Shown one piece after another: positions 59,555-64,000 of a stretch of 64,000 bases of DNA. The stretch is taken from assembly GCA_900772095.1 (NCBI GenBank), contig CAAGQJ010000031.1, positions 43,443 through 107,442 of the forward strand, in the 5' to 3' direction. Below the pieces are notes generated by a model that saw only the letters and a program-made list of their open reading frames with translations, had not been told where the DNA came from and made no database searches. The number at the start of each line of letters is the position of its first letter. The stretch's first letter is position 1. This stretch comes from Bacilli bacterium. Lineage in GTDB: Bacteria; Bacillota_I; Bacilli_A; RF39; UBA660. A program made the position numbers and the translations under genes.

Positions 59555-60319
59555 ATGGACGAACTAAATAGAATAATTAATGAAAGTGGGTTGTCAAAAG
59601 TAAAAATTGCAAAGTATCTAGGAGTATCTCGTCAGATGCTATATAATTATTTGGCATTAAATTCTTTTGAAGAAATACCTAAGGATAAAAAAAGTAAACT
59701 TTTAAGCTTATTAGGTGTAACTAAGGAAAGTGAACTTGCTAAGGTAAAAGTTGATGATAGATTTGTGCAAACTTTAGAAGCAAAAATAAATGAAGGAACC
59801 GAAAATACAAAAAAAACTTCAACAAGTGCTGATTTTAAGGGTTTAAATAAGAAAGAACAAGAGTTGTTAAGTGAAATATTTAATTTAATTAAGGAAAGAT
59901 TAATAAATAATGGAAATGAAGGAATTGATACGCTTAAATATTTGTATTATTATCTTCAAGCTATGGAGAATATGCCTGAATTAAAGTATATTTTAGCTTA
60001 CATGGCAAAGACAAATCTTTTTATACCAGCACTTGAATTTGCGTATGATGAGGATAAACAATATACTTTTGAAGGAATATTGTTCTCTGCTATGACACTT
60101 TATAATAATGATGTTGCAGCGCCTAGTAAAGTTACTGAGTCACATAAGAAATTTGAAATGGAAATCGAAAGTAAAAAAGAAGAAAAACTATCTAGAACTG
60201 AGGAACTTAATACATTTAGGATACAAGCTTTAAATGAATTAGGTTATAATACAATTACAGAAGCTAATGCTAAAGAAGTATTTGAAAAGATTGCAGAAAT
60301 AATGTCGCGTAAATTTTAA
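59555..60319 (+). CDS. HTH transcriptional regulator in the murT-gatD operon
   Basis: 254 residues. An XRE/Cro-like helix-turn-helix at about 6-40 (NESGLSKVKIAKYLGVSRQMLYNYLAL) is followed by a flexible linker and a largely helical domain of about 150 residues (LNKKEQELLSEIFNLIKERL ... LKYILAYMAKTNLF) that I do not recognise. AGGAGGATAAAACAATG gives the start. It is 14 bases before murT, so it probably controls that operon and possibly its own promoter. Confidence 0.8.
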   Translation: MDELNRIINESGLSKVKIAKYLGVSRQMLYNYLALNSFEEIPKDKKSKLLSLLGVTKESELAKVKVDDRFVQTLEAKINEGTENTKKTSTSADFKGLNKKEQELLSEIFNLIKERLINNGNEGIDTLKYLYYYLQAMENMPELKYILAYMAKTNLFIPALEFAYDEDKQYTFEGILFSAMTLYNNDVAAPSKVTESHKKFEMEIESKKEEKLSRTEELNTFRIQALNELGYNTITEANAKEVFEKIAEIMSRKF

Positions 60320-60333
60320 AAGGAGACTAATAT

Positions 60334-61719
60334 ATGAAAGACAAAATACTTTTTTTTCTAGCTCTTTTTGTATCAAAAAGTTATCTTAATGTTTTGAAAA
60401 TTTTAAAGAAAGAGCAAGATGATAAGCCGGGACTTTTAGCATGTAAAATATATAACAATTTTTTAGAAAAAGTCGATAAGCCAAGAATTACAATTGCAGT
60501 TACTGGAACTAATGGAAAAACTACTGTAACTAATTTGATTGGAGAAATGCTTATTAAATTAGGAAATAATGTTTCTTTTAATACATGGGGTGCTAATACT
60601 AAAGCTGGGACAGTAAGATGTTTTCTAGAGCAAACAACTATTTTTAATAAGAATAAAGCTGATATAGTCTTACTTGAGAATGATGAGATTACAGTAAATG
60701 AAATATTTCCATATGTTAAACCAGACTATTTAGTTGTTACTAATTTATATAGGGATTCTATGCATCGAAATGCACATCCTTTGTATGTGTTTAATAAAAT
60801 AAATGATTATATACCAGATAATACAATACTAATACTAAATAATGATGACCCGATAAGTAGTAGTTTGAAGGAAACAAATAGGTGTGTATATTACGGAATA
60901 GATAAATTAAATACTGATAAAGAATGTAATAACAATATAATAAATGATTTTGTATTGTGTCCGAAATGTAATAATGAGATTAAATATATATATAATAGAT
61001 TTCATCAAATAGGTAAGTTTGTTTGTCCTAATTGTGGTTATAAATCAAAAGAAAGTGATTATTTAGTAACTAATATAGATTTAAACCATATGAAAATGAA
61101 GGTTAAGCATAATGATAAAGAGGTGTTTTATCCTATTATAAATGATAGTATTTTTAATATATATAATGTTTTATCTGTTATAACTTTGCTACAAGAAATG
61201 GGTTATCCAAGTGGTAAAATAATTGAATGTTTAGGTACAGAAAACATAGTAGCATCTCGTTATACTAGTACAGTTATAGATAATGTTGAAGTATGTACCA
61301 TGGTTGCAAAGGGTTTAAATGCAGTTGCAGTATCAAGAGTTTGTGATTATATAAAGGATTTAAAAGGAAACATTGAAATTATTATGGTACTTGATGATAC
61401 TTTTGATAATAAAAATGGTAGTGAAGCTATTGCATGGATATATGACACAGATTTTGAATTATTAAACAAGGAAAATATAAAGAAAATAATAATAGGTGGC
61501 GTTCGTAATAAAGATTATTTATTAAGGTTGGAATTAGCAGGTATTGCAAAAGAAAAATTAGTTGGAGTAGATGATGAACAAGAAACATATAAGTATTTGG
61601 ATTACAAAAATATCAACAAAATAATAGTTTTACATGAGGTATACTATGTAACAGGTGCAAGAAAGATTAAGGAAAACATTATTAAGGAGTTAGAAAAAGG
61701 AGAAGAAAATGAAAATTGA
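60334..61719 (+). CDS. murT: MurT-like Mur ligase (lipid II isoglutaminyl synthase subunit)
   Basis: 461 residues. Mur ligase nucleotide site AVTGTNGKTTVTNLIGEML (about 53-71), RDSMHRNAHP-like segment, a four-Cys zinc ribbon (CPKCNNEI ... FVCPNCGYKS at about 209-235) and the C-terminal EAIAWIYDTDFELL. MurT with GatD normally amidates D-Glu of lipid II. The region where I would expect KNPxGFN reads MVAKGLNAVAVSR, so the family's ligase domain has changed. AAAGGAGACTAATATATG; overlaps gatD by 11 bases. Confidence 0.85.
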   Translation: MKDKILFFLALFVSKSYLNVLKILKKEQDDKPGLLACKIYNNFLEKVDKPRITIAVTGTNGKTTVTNLIGEMLIKLGNNVSFNTWGANTKAGTVRCFLEQTTIFNKNKADIVLLENDEITVNEIFPYVKPDYLVVTNLYRDSMHRNAHPLYVFNKINDYIPDNTILILNNDDPISSSLKETNRCVYYGIDKLNTDKECNNNIINDFVLCPKCNNEIKYIYNRFHQIGKFVCPNCGYKSKESDYLVTNIDLNHMKMKVKHNDKEVFYPIINDSIFNIYNVLSVITLLQEMGYPSGKIIECLGTENIVASRYTSTVIDNVEVCTMVAKGLNAVAVSRVCDYIKDLKGNIEIIMVLDDTFDNKNGSEAIAWIYDTDFELLNKENIKKIIIGGVRNKDYLLRLELAGIAKEKLVGVDDEQETYKYLDYKNINKIIVLHEVYYVTGARKIKENIIKELEKGEENEN

Positions 61720-62425
61720 AATACTTTATCCAAGGCTTTGTAATTTATATGGGGATTCTTCTAATGTATTATTTCTTAAAAAAACATTAATAGATGCAGA
61801 ATTTATTGAAACTAAACTAAACGAAAAACCTAAATTTTTGGATGAAAAAATAGATTTAGTTTATATTGGTAGTACTACTGAAAAATATCAAGAACTTATT
61901 ATTAATGATTTAATGAAGTATAAGAATGAGATAAAGAAAAAAATTGATGATGGACAGTTTATTCTAGCGACTGGTAATTCTTTTGAAATTTTTTGCAATT
62001 ATATAGAAACTGAAAATAATAATATAATAAAGTGTTTAGGTATTTTTGATTGTTATGCAAAAAGAAACCTTAATAAACGCCATAATTCTCTATTTCTAGG
62101 GGATTTTAATGACATAGCAATAGTGGGCTATAAAAGTCAATTTACGCAAACATATGGCCTAAAAAATGACTATTTTATTAAAGTTACAAAAGGTATAGGA
62201 ATAAATCCAAGTGAAAAGTATGAGGGAATTCATAAAAATAATTTTTATGGTACTTATCTTTTGGGACCATTGTTAGTTCTTAATCCTTATTTTACAAAGT
62301 ATTTATTAAAAGAATTAGGGTACAGTAAATCGCTTGCTTTTGAAGAAGATAGTATTAATGCGTATAATGCTAGACTTAAGGAATTACAAGATGATAAAAC
62401 TGTTTTTGGGTCAATGCATAATTAG
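61709..62425 (+). CDS. gatD: GatD-like class I amidotransferase without catalytic Cys and His
   Basis: 238 residues, collinear with GatD: LYPRLCNLYGDSSNVLFLK at the start, YIGSTTEKYQELIINDL, then FILATGNSFEIF where GatD has the nucleophile elbow LAICGGYQFL, and GTYLLGPLLVLNP where GatD has LHGPLL. So the nucleophile Cys appears to be Gly and the catalytic His appears to be Leu. The rest of the fold is preserved. It should not hydrolyse glutamine and may be a structural partner of MurT, which could use free ammonia or another substrate. Reading frame is intact and coupled to murT. Confidence 0.85.
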   Translation: MKIEILYPRLCNLYGDSSNVLFLKKTLIDAEFIETKLNEKPKFLDEKIDLVYIGSTTEKYQELIINDLMKYKNEIKKKIDDGQFILATGNSFEIFCNYIETENNNIIKCLGIFDCYAKRNLNKRHNSLFLGDFNDIAIVGYKSQFTQTYGLKNDYFIKVTKGIGINPSEKYEGIHKNNFYGTYLLGPLLVLNPYFTKYLLKELGYSKSLAFEEDSINAYNARLKELQDDKTVFGSMHN

Positions 62426-62434
62426 GAGGTAATT

Positions 62435-63442
62435 ATGAAAAAAATTAAATTTATATTTGCAAGGTTAACTGATATGAATTATAAAGAAATGCATAAAACA
62501 ATTACAAAAGTAAAGAAAGTATCAAATAAGTTTAGAATAGTTATATTTTTTGATATGTTATATTGTGCTTTTAAGTATGGTGCTGGATATACAGATTATT
62601 ATGCTTTTGGGATGTACGATTTGAATAAGAAGCAAAGAAATACTATACTTACTAGGGCAAAAAATAATTATTATGTGGCTAGATTTAATCCAAAAGAATA
62701 TTGGCATTATTTTGATAATAAAAATGAATTTAATGAAAAATTTAATGAGTATTTAAAAAGAAAATGGATATATTTAGAGAACAAATCTTTAGAAGATTTT
62801 GAAGAGTGGGTGAGTGATTTAGATAAAGTAATTGCGAAGCCAAATGATGACTCTGGTGGCCATGGAATTGAATTATTATATAAAAAAGATTTTAATGAGA
62901 TAAAAGATATGTATAATTATTTAAAAAATAAAAATCTTTTATTAGTAGAGGAAGTGATAAAACAGCATAAAGACCTTGATAAAATTTATCCAAATTCTGT
63001 TAATACGCTTAGAATAATTACTTTAAAATATAATGGTAAAGTAAATTTTATAACTGCATTTTTAAGAATTGGTAACAATAATAGTTTTGTGGATAATACT
63101 TCAAGTGGTGGTATGCTTACAATGATAGATTTAAATAGGGGAGTTACCCTATTTCCAGGTTGTGATAGTAATATGAATATTTATTATAACCACCCTACTA
63201 CAAAAATTAAGTTAGAGGGGATTAAAATTCCGTATTTTAAGGAAGCAAAAGATTTGGTAGCAAAACTAGCATACGTTGTACCTGAAATTAATTACATTGC
63301 ATGGGATATTGCTATAACTGACGATGGCCCGGTTATTGTTGAAGGAAATCCATATCCTGGTTATTATTATCAATTTCCAATTCATACGCCGAATAAGACT
63401 GGTGTTGTTCCAATATTTGAGAATATTATAAATAAGGGATAA
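62435..63442 (+). CDS. Sugar-transfer-associated ATP-grasp protein
   Basis: 335 residues. An N-terminal helical part (about 1-110) precedes an ATP-grasp domain: KVIAKPNDDSGGHGIELLY (P-loop-like), LLVEEVIKQHKDL, SVNTLRIITLKYNGKV, FVDNTSSGGMLTMIDL and VIVEGNPYPGYYYQFP. This matches the ATPgrasp_ST family, found in polysaccharide loci, whose reactions are largely unknown. AGGAGGTAATTATG follows the gatD stop by 3 bases. It could join an amino acid or other carboxylate to a wall precursor. Confidence 0.83.
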   Translation: MKKIKFIFARLTDMNYKEMHKTITKVKKVSNKFRIVIFFDMLYCAFKYGAGYTDYYAFGMYDLNKKQRNTILTRAKNNYYVARFNPKEYWHYFDNKNEFNEKFNEYLKRKWIYLENKSLEDFEEWVSDLDKVIAKPNDDSGGHGIELLYKKDFNEIKDMYNYLKNKNLLLVEEVIKQHKDLDKIYPNSVNTLRIITLKYNGKVNFITAFLRIGNNNSFVDNTSSGGMLTMIDLNRGVTLFPGCDSNMNIYYNHPTTKIKLEGIKIPYFKEAKDLVAKLAYVVPEINYIAWDIAITDDGPVIVEGNPYPGYYYQFPIHTPNKTGVVPIFENIINKG

Positions 63443-63766
63443 GCTGTATTTTAAATCGAGTTTTAATTAGATGGATAATTATATGTTTCGATTTAAATAA
63501 ATAAATAACAAAATATTAAATTATAGAAAAGGTTTTAATAATTAAATTATGACATTATTATAAAAAGATGCTTATATGATGCAGATATATATTATGCTAA
63601 AGAAATAAAGTTCATTTAGTTATTATGATTGATAGTTTAATATGTAATGTATAATATATAAAGTCAGTAGTAAGAATAAGGAGAAAGTTAATAATTATTT
63701 AAGAAAAATAAAAAAATATCTAACTTCTTATAATGGATATTATGTTAAGTTCAAACAACAATAACC
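63443..63766. other. AT-rich gap, no gene recognised
   Basis: No open frame or RNA gene seen. The only structure is two similar 16-base segments around TTCAAACAAC at 63744-63759 and 63794-63809, 50 bases apart. Confidence 0.5.
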
Positions 63767-63789
63767 GAGGAAATGAATTTCCTCTTTTT
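63767..63789 (+). terminator. Terminator-like hairpin
   Basis: GAGGAAA (63767-63773), loop TGAA, TTTCCTC (63778-63784), five T residues. It lies about 330 bases after the ATP-grasp gene and may end that transcript. Confidence 0.75.
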
Positions 63790-63819
63790 AATTGTAAAAT
63801 TCAAACAACTTTCACCATC

Positions 63820-63848
63820 AATATACTAAATTTAAATATATTTGTCAA
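63820..63848 (-). promoter_or_regulatory. Minus-strand promoter without an obvious gene
   Basis: TTGACA (63843-63848 on the minus strand), 17-base spacer, TATATT (63820-63825). It points toward the gap at 63.4-63.8 kb, where no open frame follows; a small RNA is possible. Confidence 0.55.
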
Positions 63849-63861
63849 CCCTTTTTATTAA

Positions 63862-64000
63862 TTATTTTTTATCATCAATTCTATAAAGAACGAAAACGAA
63901 CAAAGTTAATGCAATTGTAAATAACAAAAAAACAATTAATCCAGAATAATCTCCACATTGTATTTGCTCAAAAAAAGCATTAATTGGATTTTTTGAATAG
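63862..64000 (-). CDS. C-terminal end of a membrane protein (partial)
   Basis: Minus-strand frame open from the window end to TAA at 63862-63864, 45 residues. FFEQIQCGDYSG is followed by a hydrophobic helix (LIVFLLFTIALTLFVFVLY) and a short charged end RIDDKK. The product was cut by the window; no family can be assigned. Confidence 0.6.
   Translation of the reverse strand, partial: YSKNPINAFFEQIQCGDYSGLIVFLLFTIALTLFVFVLYRIDDKK

Noticed and set aside
63744..63809. Possible short CRISPR array or tracrRNA
   Set aside because: Only two imperfect 16-base copies, 50 bases apart, and no cas gene in the window. Kept as a small-RNA question instead.
63733..63861. Open frame of about 42 codons on the plus strand
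   Set aside because: It covers a terminator hairpin and a minus-strand promoter, has no ribosome binding site and a low-complexity product.
1..64000. Mollicute genetic code 4 (TGA as Trp)
   Set aside because: Several genes end in TGA directly before or within well-placed next genes (7716, 13415, 25570, 45715, 51611), and Trp positions use TGG.
1..64000. Prophage, transposon or integrative element
   Set aside because: No integrase, transposase, capsid, terminase or relaxase was seen, and tRNA genes are not flanked by recognisable duplicated ends.

Overview
The window looks like a chromosomal segment of an AT-rich, low-GC Gram-positive bacterium in or near class Bacilli. Signs of this are the Gram-positive DNA polymerase PolC, strong AGGAGG ribosome binding sites, TTGACA/TATAAT promoters, and a wall made with a D-Ala-D-Ala ligase, MurT/GatD homologues, teichoic-acid-type transferases and a TagGH-like exporter. 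TGA is a stop codon (for example at 7716, 13415 and 51611) and TGG encodes Trp, so this is not a code-4 mollicute. The reduced, AT-rich, gut-type gene set recalls uncultured Bacilli such as RF39 or Erysipelotrichia relatives, but the lineage is an inference. No phage, insertion sequence, integrase or CRISPR array was seen.

Layout. 1-9.3 kb: dUTPase, PolC, two tandem proteins with SipW-type signal peptides, a small membrane protein, Ddl and a DUF192 protein. 9.4-14.1 kb: a compact Tad/Flp pilus operon. 14.1-17.6 kb: YebC, an orphan gene, a TcdA-like E1 enzyme and convergent RarA. 17.7-21.4 kb (minus): a dockerin-bearing glucosaminidase and a membrane-anchored cohesin-like protein. 21.5-28 kb: four tRNAs, a DUF2207 protein, a decayed gene and a thiol-relay operon (cysteine desulfurase, thioredoxin-like protein, CcdA-like fusion). 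28-36 kb: superoxide dismutase, CdsA, RseP, a C39 bacteriocin exporter followed by two unlisted-size double-glycine peptides, HisS with a 26-cysteine tail, and a TtcA-like enzyme. 36.1-38.2 kb: a structured RNA that may be 6S RNA, then nusB-xseA-xseB.

38.2-55.6 kb is a cell-surface polymer locus. The minus-strand operon encodes an IspD/TarI-like cytidylyltransferase, a GatZ/KbaZ-like protein and a GatD-type galactitol-1-phosphate dehydrogenase. Together these could make CDP-galactitol from fructose-6-phosphate. Facing it are a phosphonate/iron-type ABC importer in an operon with an HTH-LicC-like cytidylyltransferase, a TagGH-like exporter, a LicD protein, two CDP-glycerol-type phosphotransferases, an acyltransferase and a glycosyltransferase. 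This is the best candidate for an undescribed system.

55.7-64 kb holds SpoIVB-like and SpoIIM-like proteins, a UPF0316 protein, MnmA, and an operon of an HTH regulator, MurT, a GatD that has lost its catalytic Cys and His, and a sugar-transfer-type ATP-grasp protein. A truncated membrane protein on the minus strand ends the window.

Genes are packed tightly. Many overlap by a few bases (TAATG, ATGA), and several convergent pairs share one hairpin that contains both stop codons. Numerous start codons were moved downstream of the longest open frame because the extension covers a promoter, a terminator or the ribosome binding site. All family assignments were made by eye from motifs; no database search was run.
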